Assembly (NCBI GenBank): GCA_034522155.1
Contig: JAXHLP010000005.1
Coordinates: 434,001 to 498,000, forward strand
Reading direction: 5' to 3'
DNA length: 64,000 nt
Source: Salinilacustrithrix sp034522155
GTDB taxonomy: Bacteria > Actinomycetota > Acidimicrobiia > Acidimicrobiales > Salinilacustritrichaceae
This document shows positions 41,401 through 49,537 of the stretch, piece by piece. The stretch's first letter is position 1; every line of letters begins with the position of its first letter. A program made the translations under genes and the position numbers. The notes below the pieces were generated by a model. The model had not been told where the DNA came from, did not search any database, and worked only from the letters and a program-made list of their open reading frames with translations.

Positions 41401-42224
41401 GGGTCCAAGTCGTCGGCGGCCAGGGCCGCGAAGGCCTCGACCACGGTGGCGCTGTGGGGTCCAGGCGCGTCGAGGCGGCGGTCGTCGACCGCGTGTTGCG
41501 GGTGGACGTCGCGCGTCGAGGAGGTGAGGAACACCTCGTCGGCACGAGCGAGATCGTCCATCGACAACGACGCCTCCTCGACCTCCATGTCGAGGCATTC
41601 GAGGACGAGGGCACGGGTGATGCCGGCGAGACAGCCCGACTCCAGCGAAGGCGTGCGGATGTGGCCGTCGTGGACCACGAAGACGTTCGACCCCGTGCCC
41701 TCGCACAGCGCGCCGCCCGTGTTCGCCAGGATCGCCTCGGACGCGTCGCGCTCCTTGGCCGCCGCGAGCGCGACCACGTTCTCGGCGTAGGACGTGGTCT
41801 TGAGCCCGGTCAGCGCCGAGTGCTCGTTGCGCCGCCACGGCACGGTGACGCACGAGCCGGTGGCCGGCCACCCGTCGAGCGGGGCGCCGGCGATGTAGAC
41901 GGTTCCCGCGCCGGGATCTCGTCCGGATCCCAGCGGCCCCGGTCCGGCGGTCGCGGTGAGCCTCAGCTTGGCGGGCCCGTCGATGGTGTCGGCGACCTGT
42001 TGCAGCCCGTTGGCGATCTCCTGGTCGGGGCGTTCGACGTCGAGCCCGAGCCCGGCGAGGCTGCGGCGAAGCCGGGCGATGTGGCGGGTCACCGCGAAGG
42101 GCACGCCGTCCTGGGTCCGGAGCGTCTCGAACGCCCCGTCGCCGACCGTCAGCCCGTGGTCGAAGACCGGGACCCGGGCGTCGTCGGGGTCGACCAGCTC
42201 GCCGTTCAGCCACACGGGGATCAC
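41397..42224 (-). CDS. pabC: class IV aminotransferase, 4-amino-4-deoxychorismate lyase type
   Basis: A 275-residue fold-type IV PLP enzyme. The PLP Lys142 sits in GLKTTSYAENV, preceded by the N-terminal WLNGELVDPDDARVPVFDHG and followed by EGTGSNVFVV. Paired with pabB, it should cleave aminodeoxychorismate to p-aminobenzoate and pyruvate for folate synthesis. By sequence alone it could be a branched-chain or D-amino acid aminotransferase, but the context favours PabC. It lies 43 bp after pabB. Confidence 0.83.
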   Translation of the reverse strand: MIPVWLNGELVDPDDARVPVFDHGLTVGDGAFETLRTQDGVPFAVTRHIARLRRSLAGLGLDVERPDQEIANGLQQVADTIDGPAKLRLTATAGPGPLGSGRDPGAGTVYIAGAPLDGWPATGSCVTVPWRRNEHSALTGLKTTSYAENVVALAAAKERDASEAILANTGGALCEGTGSNVFVVHDGHIRTPSLESGCLAGITRALVLECLDMEVEEASLSMDDLARADEVFLTSSTRDVHPQHAVDDRRLDAPGPHSATVVEAFAALAADDLDP

Positions 42225-42267
42225 GACGACAACCGTAGTGAGCCCGGACCGGCTGGCCCTTGCCAGT

Positions 42268-43290
42268 TCAGCCCGAGGCGACGCCGAGGAGCGTGTCGGC
42301 CTTCAGCGTGGTCTCGGCCCACTCGCCGGCCGGGTCGCTGTCGTGGGTGATCCCCCCGCCGGTGCCGAACAGCAGCATCGGCTCCCCGCCGGAGACATCG
42401 ACCCAGAACGTCCGGATCGCGACGTTGAGCTCGCCGATGCCCCGGTCGGCGTCGACCCAGCCGACCGCGCCGCAGTAGACGCCGCGGTCGACCGGCTCGA
42501 GCTCGTCGATCAGCTCCATCGCCGCGACCTTCGGCGCACCCGTGATCGACCCCGGTGGGAAGGTGGCATCGAGCAGGGCCGGCCAGCCCACGTCGGGCCG
42601 GAGCTCGCCCGCCACCGTGGAGACCAGATGGACGAGTCCGGGATGGTGCTCCTTGGCGAACAGGGCCGGCACGCAGACCGAGCCGAACTCGCACACCCGG
42701 CCGAGGTCGTTGCGGACCAGGTCGACGATCATGACGTTCTCGGCCTCGTCCTTGGGGAGGAACTCGCCCGGACCCGCCGCAGTGCCCTTGATCGGCGAGG
42801 ACCAGACCAGCGCACCCTCACGCCGCAGGAAGCGCTCCGGTGACGCCGAGGCAACATGGAGCCCGGCGGCGGGCACCCGCACGACGGCTGCATACGGCGC
42901 CGGGTTCCCGATCGAGAGTGCGGCGCCCAGCGCGGCGACGTCGGCGTCGGCGGCCACCGGGGCCGACAGTTGGCGCGTGAGGTTCACCTGGTACACGTCG
43001 CCTGCCTCGATGGCACGCCGGATGCTCCGGACTCCGTCGGTGAACCCGGCCTCGTCGAGGGACGTGCGCCAGTCCGGTCGAGCCGGGCCCTTCCAGGCCG
43101 GACCTCGCCACGGCCGGGCGGGGCGGATCACGGCGAAGCGGGCGAACACCGGCCTCCCCGCGTACGGCACCACGACGGCCCAGAACCCACCGGCGTCGAG
43201 ACATGCCGGGTCGTGGGTGACGTCGACCAGGTCGGTGCACAGCCGCTCGCCCACGACCGCGAGCGGTGACTGATCGGCGAGCACGGGCAT
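42268..43290 (-). CDS. pabB: aminodeoxychorismate synthase component I (PabB)
   Basis: A 340-residue chorismate-binding enzyme, shorter than typical PabB or TrpE because the N-terminal domain is reduced. The active-site PIKGT (SSPIKGTAAG) with its Lys marks PabB rather than TrpE, which has PIAGT. Other blocks are DVYQVNLTRQ, LVRNDLGRVC, GSITGAPKVAAMELI and GTGGGITHDSD. It adds ammonia to chorismate; the amidotransferase PabA is not in the window. It is followed by pabC. Confidence 0.92.
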   Translation of the reverse strand: MPVLADQSPLAVVGERLCTDLVDVTHDPACLDAGGFWAVVVPYAGRPVFARFAVIRPARPWRGPAWKGPARPDWRTSLDEAGFTDGVRSIRRAIEAGDVYQVNLTRQLSAPVAADADVAALGAALSIGNPAPYAAVVRVPAAGLHVASASPERFLRREGALVWSSPIKGTAAGPGEFLPKDEAENVMIVDLVRNDLGRVCEFGSVCVPALFAKEHHPGLVHLVSTVAGELRPDVGWPALLDATFPPGSITGAPKVAAMELIDELEPVDRGVYCGAVGWVDADRGIGELNVAIRTFWVDVSGGEPMLLFGTGGGITHDSDPAGEWAETTLKADTLLGVASG

Positions 43291-43302
43291 CGCGCCCGAG
43301 GC

Positions 43303-43410
43303 TAGGTCTGTTCCGTCCGGCTGGCGCCGGCCGCATCAGGTCCTGCGGCTCATTCCGACTTCGTCGTCATGTCGCCGTAGGTCTGTTCCGTCCGGCTGGC
43401 GCCGGCCGCA
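43303..43410 (+). repeat. 33-bp direct repeat pair flanking repeat A copy 2
   Basis: Two identical 33-bp units (43303-43335 and 43378-43410), beginning TAGGTCTGTTCCGTCC and rich in GGC/GCC palindromes, stand 75 bp apart. Between them lies the second copy of repeat A (43336-43382). This 108-bp stretch fills most of the gap between pabB and the LCP gene, which otherwise holds only the LCP promoter. Confidence 0.85.
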
Positions 43411-43472
43411 GCGGCCCGATGGCGCGCATGCGCCGGGCGACCGGCATGGTCCGACCCGGGGGCCATGCCCGA

Positions 43473-43478
43473 TAACCT
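43473..43478 (+). promoter_or_regulatory. -10 box TAACCT before the LCP gene
   Basis: TAACCT lies 9 bases before the ATG at 43488 without a Shine-Dalgarno sequence, predicting a transcript that begins at or within 2 bases of the start codon. Confidence 0.4.
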
Positions 43479-43487
43479 CGGTCACCG

Positions 43488-44924
43488 ATGTCCGATTCGA
43501 CGTCCGGTCGCGCGCGGCGCACTGTGTTCCAGCGGCTGGTCATCCTCGTCAACGCCGGCGCGATGGTGGCGTTCCTGGCCGCTGCAGGCGTGCTGGCCTA
43601 CTCGTACTCGAAGTTCGGCCAGATTCCCCGCGTCGAGATCGCGGAGCACCTGAACGACTCGTCCGAGATCGCCGACGGCGCCGTCGCGGAGAACTTCCTG
43701 CTCGTCGGCGTCGATTCCGCCGATGGCCTGGCCGCCGACGACCCGGTCCGTTCCTCCCGATCCCAGATCGGGGGTCTGCGCTCCGACACGATCATGGTCC
43801 TGCGGGTCGACCCGGCGTCGACCCGGGCCGCGCTGCTGTCGCTGCCCCGCGATCTCTTCGTGCCGATCGCCGGGACCGGTGGCAGCGACAAGATCAACGC
43901 CGCGGTCCAGATCGGCGGACCCGAGATGCTGATCGAGACCGTTCAGGGGTACTTCGGGATCCCGATCAACCACTACGTGCAGGTCGACTTCCACGGATTC
44001 GCCGAGATCGTCGAGGCGCTCGACGGTGTGCCCCTGTACTTCCCGCATCCGGTCCGGGATCTCCGCAGCGGCCTCAGCATCCCCGAGGCCGGGTGCACGA
44101 CCCTCGACGCCCGCAACGCGCTCGGATTCGTCCGGTCCCGGGCCTACCAGGAGCTGATCGACGGTCGCTGGCGGACCGACGGGTCGGGCGATCTCGGTCG
44201 GATCCGTCGCCAGCAGGAGTTCATCGTGGAGTCGCTCGAGCGGGCCTTCGACCGGGGGTTGCGCAACCCGGTCACCCTCGACGCGCTGGTCGACGGCGCC
44301 CTCCAGGCCGTGACGATCGACGACACCCTCGACGGCGACGACATCCTCGATCTCGCGTCACGGTTCCGTGATTTCTCGCCATCGTCGCTCGACCTCTACG
44401 AGCTGCCGGTCGGGTCGGCCGGTCGTGCTGGCATCTCGGCCCTCGCGCTCGACACCCGCGCGGCCGAGCCGGTGCTCGACATCTTCCGGAACAGCGACCC
44501 GTCGGTGGTCTCGGAGTCGACCGTGCGCGTCCGGGTGCTCAACGGCACCGGCGAACCGGGACAGGCGGCCGACACGGCGGCGTCGCTCCGCGGCGCTGGC
44601 TTCTCGATCGGGGGGACGGGCGACGCACAGTCGATCGACCACTCGCGTACCGAGCTGCGCCATCCCCCCGGCGACGAGGCCGCGGCCGACCTGGTCGACC
44701 GATGGCTCGTGAACGGCGCCCGGCTCGTCGAGGATCCCGACGTTGCCGACGTGACGATGGTGACAGGACGCGACTACGCCGGGCTCCGCGACGAGCCCGC
44801 GCCGCCGCCGTCCACCAGCTCGACCACGTTGCCCCGGACCACCACCACGACGACAGCCGATCAGACGACCACCTCCATGGTCGGGACGATCCCCCCGGAG
44901 CCGCCCGCTGGGGTGGACTGCTAG
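43488..44924 (+). CDS. LytR-CpsA-Psr (LCP) family cell-wall glycan ligase with LytR_C domain
   Basis: A 478-residue membrane-anchored enzyme. A short cytoplasmic N-terminus and one transmembrane helix (about 18-40) lead to the LCP catalytic domain (about 65-260). It has RSDTIMVLRVDPASTRAALLSLPRD (substrate-binding Asp and Arg residues), YFGIPINHYVQVDF and GFVRSR. A LytR_C-type domain (about 340-410, with VLNGTG) and a Thr/Pro-rich tail follow. LCP enzymes transfer glycans from polyprenyl pyrophosphate to peptidoglycan. It heads the rml cluster. Confidence 0.93.
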   Translation: MSDSTSGRARRTVFQRLVILVNAGAMVAFLAAAGVLAYSYSKFGQIPRVEIAEHLNDSSEIADGAVAENFLLVGVDSADGLAADDPVRSSRSQIGGLRSDTIMVLRVDPASTRAALLSLPRDLFVPIAGTGGSDKINAAVQIGGPEMLIETVQGYFGIPINHYVQVDFHGFAEIVEALDGVPLYFPHPVRDLRSGLSIPEAGCTTLDARNALGFVRSRAYQELIDGRWRTDGSGDLGRIRRQQEFIVESLERAFDRGLRNPVTLDALVDGALQAVTIDDTLDGDDILDLASRFRDFSPSSLDLYELPVGSAGRAGISALALDTRAAEPVLDIFRNSDPSVVSESTVRVRVLNGTGEPGQAADTAASLRGAGFSIGGTGDAQSIDHSRTELRHPPGDEAAADLVDRWLVNGARLVEDPDVADVTMVTGRDYAGLRDEPAPPPSTSSTTLPRTTTTTTADQTTTSMVGTIPPEPPAGVDC

Positions 44925-44935
44925 ACAACCCGGAC

Positions 44936-45829
44936 GTGAAGGGACTCATCCTCGCCGGTGGCCGGGCCACCAGGCTCGGTCCGGCCAGCCGGGCCACGTC
45001 GAAGCAGCTCATGCACGTGTACGACAAGCCGCTCGTCTACTACCCGGTGACGACGCTGCTGCACAGCCGGATCAACGAGATCCTCGTCATCTCGACCCCC
45101 GAGCAGATCCCCGCCTTCCAGCATCTGCTGGGCGATGGCTCTGCGTGGGGATGCTCGTTCGACTACGTCGTCCAGACCGAACCGCGTGGCTTGGCCGATG
45201 CTTTCGTCGTGGGTGCGGACTTCATCGGCGACGACGCAGCAGCGTTGATCCTCGGCGACAACATCTTCTACGGCGGTGGGCTGGGCGAACAGCTCCAGCG
45301 CTACACCGAGCCTGACGGCGCCGTCGTGTTCGGGCTGTGGGTCCCCGACCCCGAGCGCTACGGCGTCCTCGAGTTCGCCGACGACGCGACGACCGTGCAG
45401 GCGATCCACGAAAAGCCCGCCGACCCGCCGTCACACTTCATGGTCCCGGGCCTGTACTTCTACGACAACTCGGTGGTCGAGGTCGCCCGCACCATCGCGC
45501 CGAGCGCTCGGGGCGAGATCGAGATCACCGATGTCAACAACCACTACCTGCGGGACGGCCGGCTCGAGGTGTCCAAGCTGCCCTTCGCCACCGACTGGTT
45601 CGACGTCGGGACCTTCGACGCCATGCTCGACGCGCAGTCCTGGGTCGCCGGCCAGCAGCGCCGTAAGGGCCTCTTGATCGGCTCGCCGGAGGCGGCGGCG
45701 TACCGCGAGGGATACATCACTGCCGACCAGCTCGAACGGCTCGCCGCCGCCGAGGCCGACGGTGGCGACCTGACCAAGAGCGGGTACGCCGAGCACCTGC
45801 TGCGGATTCTCGAGTTCGAGGAGGCGTAG
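44936..45829 (+). CDS. rmlA: glucose-1-phosphate thymidylyltransferase (RmlA)
   Basis: A 297-residue nucleotidyltransferase. The N-terminal GGRATRLGPASRATSKQL binds the nucleotide (a variant of GGxGTRLxPLT), followed by VYDKPLVYYP, QTEPRGLADAF and GDNIFYGGGL. The C-terminal part carries IEITDVNNHYL and DWFDVGTFDAML. It makes dTDP-glucose, the first step to dTDP-L-rhamnose; rmlC, rmlB and rmlD follow. Length and motifs fit the short RmlA type. GTG 44936 is chosen; the TAG stop of the LCP gene is part of a possible TAGACA -10 box. Confidence 0.93.
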   Translation: MKGLILAGGRATRLGPASRATSKQLMHVYDKPLVYYPVTTLLHSRINEILVISTPEQIPAFQHLLGDGSAWGCSFDYVVQTEPRGLADAFVVGADFIGDDAAALILGDNIFYGGGLGEQLQRYTEPDGAVVFGLWVPDPERYGVLEFADDATTVQAIHEKPADPPSHFMVPGLYFYDNSVVEVARTIAPSARGEIEITDVNNHYLRDGRLEVSKLPFATDWFDVGTFDAMLDAQSWVAGQQRRKGLLIGSPEAAAYREGYITADQLERLAAAEADGGDLTKSGYAEHLLRILEFEEA

Positions 45830-46398
45830 TGGAGATCGTCGACTTCGCCGTCGAGCACACCGCCATCGAGGACCTCGTCGTGCTCACCATGAAGCAGGTG
45901 ACCGACGACCGCGGCACGGTGCGGGAGTTCTACCGGGAGTCCGCCTTCGCCGAGGCCGGGCTGCCGTCGCTCGGCCCGTGGGTCCAAGTGAACCTCACCG
46001 AGACCCGTCGGGGTGCCATCCGGGGGATGCACGGCGAGTCGATGCACAAGCTGGTCGCGGTCGCGGCCGGTCGGGCCCACGGTGCCTACGTCGACGCTCG
46101 TGCCGGGTCGGCGACGTTCGGCGCGGTCGTGACCCTCGACCTCGAGCCGGGGGTGCAGGTGCTGGTCCCCCCGGGTGTGTGCAACGGCTTCCAGGCGGTC
46201 AGCGACCCCATGCAGTACGCCTATTGCTTCGACGTCGAGTGGCAGCCGGGCATGAGTGGCGTCGCGCTCACGCCGCTCGATCCGGCGCTCGGCATCGAGT
46301 GGCCGCTGTCGGTCGACCCGGACGACCCTGCCCTGGTGTCGGCCAAGGACCGCGACGCTCCGACGCTGGCCGATCTGCGGGCATCACTCGCTGGCTGA
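45829..46398 (+). CDS. rmlC: dTDP-4-dehydrorhamnose 3,5-epimerase (RmlC), divergent
   Basis: A 189-residue cupin-type epimerase. The catalytic His68 is found in IRGMHGESMHKLV, and the partner Asp region in GAYVDARAG; VPPGVCNGFQAVSDP forms the later active-site strand. Typical RmlC has RGLHxQ followed by about eight more residues before KLV; here that loop is shorter, so it is a divergent member. It should epimerise C3 and C5 of dTDP-4-keto-6-deoxyglucose. The GTG start overlaps the rmlA stop by one base. Confidence 0.82.
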   Translation: MEIVDFAVEHTAIEDLVVLTMKQVTDDRGTVREFYRESAFAEAGLPSLGPWVQVNLTETRRGAIRGMHGESMHKLVAVAAGRAHGAYVDARAGSATFGAVVTLDLEPGVQVLVPPGVCNGFQAVSDPMQYAYCFDVEWQPGMSGVALTPLDPALGIEWPLSVDPDDPALVSAKDRDAPTLADLRASLAG

Positions 46399-46411
46399 CC
46401 GGTCCTTTCGG

Positions 46412-46417
46412 TAGCGT
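46412..46417 (+). promoter_or_regulatory. -10 box TAGCGT before rmlB
   Basis: TAGCGT is 8 bases before the GTG at 46426; a leaderless internal transcript starting at rmlB is predicted within the rml cluster. Confidence 0.42.
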
Positions 46418-46425
46418 CCTGCGTC

Positions 46426-47391
46426 GTGAAGATCCTCGTCACCGGCGCCGCTGGATTCATCGGATCGAACTACGTGCGCTACGTGCTCGCACACACCGAT
46501 GACGAGGTCGTCGGGTACGACGCGCTGACCTATGCCGGCAACCGGTCCACGCTCCGCGACGTCGACGACGATCCCCGCTTCTCGTTCGTCCACGCCAACA
46601 TCTGCGACCCGAAGTCGCTCCGCGAGGCGATGCAGGGATGTGACGCGGTGGTCCACTTCGCGGCCGAGAGCCACGTCGATCGTTCGATCGAGGGTTCCGA
46701 TGATTTCGTCCACACCAACTGCTTCGGCACCAACGTCGTGATGGACACGGCTCGCCAACTCGAGATCGAGCGGGTGGTGCACATCGGCACCGACGAGGTC
46801 TACGGCTCGGTCGAGGTGGGCTCCTCGCACGAGCGCGACCCGCTCGAGCCGCGCTCGCCGTACTCGGCGTCGAAGGCCGGGTCGGACCTCATCGCGCTCA
46901 GCTATCACGCCACCCACGAGCTCCCGGTGTCGGTCACCCGGTGCACCAACAACTTCGGGCCCTACCAGTACCCCGAGAAGGCCATCCCGCTGTTCACCAC
47001 GAACCTGATCGACGGGAAGCCGATCCCGCTGTACGGCGACGGTCTGAACGAGCGCGACTGGATCTACGTCGACGACCACTGCGCCGGGGTGCATCTGGTG
47101 CTCACCGACGGCGCGGTCGGTGAGATCTACAACATCGGCGCCGGCAACGAGACCCCCAACCGTGAGCTCGTCGATCGTCTGCTCGCAGCGTTCGGGGTGG
47201 GCGAGGAGATGGTGAGCTACGTCGAGGACCGCAAGGGCCACGACCGCCGCTACTCGGTCGACATCAAGAAGATCACCGAGCTCGGTTGGCGCAAGCAGCG
47301 AACGCTCGACGAGGCCCTCGAGGAGACCATCGTCTGGTACCGCGACAACGCGTGGTGGTGGCGTCCCCTCAAGGACCCGTCGTCGGCGTGA
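46426..47391 (+). CDS. rmlB: dTDP-glucose 4,6-dehydratase (RmlB)
   Basis: A 321-residue extended SDR. The NAD motif is GAAGFIG (7-13), the catalytic acids lie in GTDEVYGS, and the Tyr146-Lys150 pair in YSASKAGSD. TNNFGPYQYPEKAIPLF is the RmlB substrate-loop signature. It converts dTDP-glucose to dTDP-4-keto-6-deoxyglucose. It overlaps rmlD by four bases (GTGA). Confidence 0.95.
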   Translation: MKILVTGAAGFIGSNYVRYVLAHTDDEVVGYDALTYAGNRSTLRDVDDDPRFSFVHANICDPKSLREAMQGCDAVVHFAAESHVDRSIEGSDDFVHTNCFGTNVVMDTARQLEIERVVHIGTDEVYGSVEVGSSHERDPLEPRSPYSASKAGSDLIALSYHATHELPVSVTRCTNNFGPYQYPEKAIPLFTTNLIDGKPIPLYGDGLNERDWIYVDDHCAGVHLVLTDGAVGEIYNIGAGNETPNRELVDRLLAAFGVGEEMVSYVEDRKGHDRRYSVDIKKITELGWRKQRTLDEALEETIVWYRDNAWWWRPLKDPSSA

Positions 47392-48263
47392 AGGTCCTCG
47401 TCACCGGCGCCGGTGGCCAGCTCGGCACCGACCTGGTCGACCACTGCACCGTCATGGGCGACGACGTCGTCGCGCCGGCGCGCCGCGACCTCGACGTCGC
47501 TGATCGCCGGGCCGTCGACGCTGCCCTCGCCGTCCACCGCCCCGATGTGGTGTTCCACACGGCAGCCTGGACGGCCGTCGACGACTGCGAGTCCGACCCG
47601 GCCCGGGCCTTCCGCGACAACGCGCTCGCGGTCCGTTGGGTCGCAGACGGGTGCCGCCGCGCCGGCGCCCATCTCGTGCACGTCTCGACCGACTACGTCT
47701 TCGACGGGACCAAGGACGGGCCCTACACCGAGTGGGACGAGCCCCGACCCGCGTCGGTCTACGGGGCGTCCAAGCGCGCCGGTGAGCGCGAAGCCCTCGA
47801 TCACGCTCCCGGCACCGCGGTGGTACGCACGTCGTGGGTGATGGGGACGCACGGACGCAACATGCTCAAGACCGTGCTGTCGCTCCGCGATCGCGACGAG
47901 CTCGCCTTCGTCGACGACCAGCGGGGCTGTCCGTCGTTCACCGCCGACCTGGCCACGGGGCTGCGGCACGTGGCCGAGGCTCGCCTTCCCGGTGTGTTCC
48001 ACCTGACCAATCGCGGCGACGTGAGCTGGTACGAACTGGTGTGCGAGATCCTCGAGATCGCCGGCGCCGACCCCGGCAAGGTCCGGCCGATCACCACCGC
48101 CGAGCTCGATCCACCGCGCCCGGCGCCCCGCCCGGCCAACTCGGTGCTCGACGGCGAGGCGTGGCGGGCTGCGGGCCTGCCCGAGATGCCGTTGTACGCT
48201 GACTCGCTCCGAGTCGCCGTCGCGGCGCTGCTGGACCGAGCACACACCGAGGAGTTGTCGTGA
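47388..48263 (+). CDS. rmlD: dTDP-4-dehydrorhamnose reductase (RmlD)
   Basis: A 291-residue SDR of normal RmlD length. NADP motif GAGGQLG, VSTDYVFDG and the Tyr-Lys pair in VYGASKRAGE, followed by RTSWVMGTHGRNM. It reduces the ketosugar to dTDP-L-rhamnose, the donor for the rhamnosyltransferases of the locus. GTG start and stop both overlap neighbours by four bases, so rmlB, rmlD and ugd form a coupled run. Confidence 0.94.
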   Translation: MKVLVTGAGGQLGTDLVDHCTVMGDDVVAPARRDLDVADRRAVDAALAVHRPDVVFHTAAWTAVDDCESDPARAFRDNALAVRWVADGCRRAGAHLVHVSTDYVFDGTKDGPYTEWDEPRPASVYGASKRAGEREALDHAPGTAVVRTSWVMGTHGRNMLKTVLSLRDRDELAFVDDQRGCPSFTADLATGLRHVAEARLPGVFHLTNRGDVSWYELVCEILEIAGADPGKVRPITTAELDPPRPAPRPANSVLDGEAWRAAGLPEMPLYADSLRVAVAALLDRAHTEELS

Positions 48264-49534
48264 GCAAGATCGCCGTCATCGGAACCGGGTATGTCGGGCT
48301 GACCACGGGCGCGTGCTTCAGCGCGCTCGGCCACGACGTGGTGTGCGCGGACATCGACACCGAGAAGGTCGCCGCGCTGAATCGGGGTGAGATCCCGATT
48401 CTCGAGGCCGGGATCGACAAGCTCGTGGAGGAGGGTGTCGAGGCGGGCCGGTTGCGCTTCGTCGTCGGCTCGGTCAACGCCGCCGCCGACTGCGAGTTCG
48501 CCTACCTCTGCGTGCCCACACCCCAGGCTGCTGACGGCTCGGCCGACCTCACCTACATCCAGGCCGCGGCCCAGGAGATCGCCCCGGTGCTGCCGGCCGA
48601 GTCGGTGGTGGTCAACAAGTCCACGGTCCCCGTGGGTTCGACCCGGGTGGTGGAGAAGGCCCTCGGGCGTGACGACGTCTCGGTCGTTTCCAATCCCGAG
48701 TTCCTGCGCGAGGGGTCGGCGGTCCATGATTTCATGAACCCCGACCGCATCGTGATCGGCGCCGACGACCAGTCGGCGGCCATCAAGGTCGCGTCCCTCT
48801 ACCTCGGGGTGACCGCACCGCTGGTGGTCACCGATCCGGCGTCGGCGGAGACCATCAAGTACGCGGCCAACTCGTTCCTGGCCACCAAGATCAGCTTCGT
48901 CAACGCGGTGGCCGCCATCTGCGAGGCCGTCGGCGCTGACATCAACGACGTCGTGCTCGGCATCGGCTACGACAAGCGCATCGGCCACGAGTTCCTCAAG
49001 CCCGGTCCGGGTTTCGGCGGTTCCTGCTTCCCGAAGGACACCCGTGCGATGGTCAAGATCGCCGAGGAGGCTGGCTACGACTTCGATCTGCTCAGGGGCG
49101 TGATCGAGGTGAACGACGAGCAGTTCGACCGCACGGCCGAGAAGGCGGTGACCCTCGTCGGCGGTGACGTGAGCGGCACGCAGGTGGCGGCCTGGGGGCT
49201 CACGTTCAAGGCGCGCACCGACGATCTGCGCGAGTCGCCGTCGTTGGAGGTGCTCCAGCGGCTCATCGACCGCGGCGCCAAGGTCCGAGCGTACGACCCG
49301 GCGGTGTCCACCAGCCCACGCGAGGGGATCGAGGTCGCGACCGACCCCTACGAGGCATGCGACGGTGCCGACGTGTTGCTGGTGCTCACCGAGTGGGACG
49401 AGTTCAAGTGGCTCGACCTCGACGAAGTGAAGAGCCGCATGGCCCAGCCGAACGTCGTCGATGCTCGCAACCTGCTCGACCGATCAGCGCTGCGCCGACG
49501 TGGGTTCGGTTTCCGCGGCGTCGGGCGGAACTGA
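48260..49534 (+). CDS. ugd: UDP-glucose 6-dehydrogenase
   Basis: A 424-residue UDP-sugar dehydrogenase. NAD motif GTGYVGLTTG, EGSAVHDFMNPDRIVIG, the Lys/Asn pair KYAANSFLATKISFVNAVA, and the catalytic Cys256 in GFGGSCFPKD. It oxidises UDP-glucose to UDP-glucuronate with two NAD. The next gene encodes a decarboxylase that would turn the product into UDP-xylose. GTG start overlaps rmlD. Confidence 0.95.
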   Translation: MSKIAVIGTGYVGLTTGACFSALGHDVVCADIDTEKVAALNRGEIPILEAGIDKLVEEGVEAGRLRFVVGSVNAAADCEFAYLCVPTPQAADGSADLTYIQAAAQEIAPVLPAESVVVNKSTVPVGSTRVVEKALGRDDVSVVSNPEFLREGSAVHDFMNPDRIVIGADDQSAAIKVASLYLGVTAPLVVTDPASAETIKYAANSFLATKISFVNAVAAICEAVGADINDVVLGIGYDKRIGHEFLKPGPGFGGSCFPKDTRAMVKIAEEAGYDFDLLRGVIEVNDEQFDRTAEKAVTLVGGDVSGTQVAAWGLTFKARTDDLRESPSLEVLQRLIDRGAKVRAYDPAVSTSPREGIEVATDPYEACDGADVLLVLTEWDEFKWLDLDEVKSRMAQPNVVDARNLLDRSALRRRGFGFRGVGRN

Positions 49535-49537
49535 TCC

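Noticed and set aside
43303..43410. 33-bp direct repeats as attachment sites of an integrated element
   Set aside because: Only 75 bp lie between the starts of the units, and no integrase, recombinase or tRNA gene is near.
44925..44935. TAGACA as a separate promoter for rmlA
   Set aside because: It is plausible but overlaps the LCP stop and lacks a -35; not enough to list as a feature.
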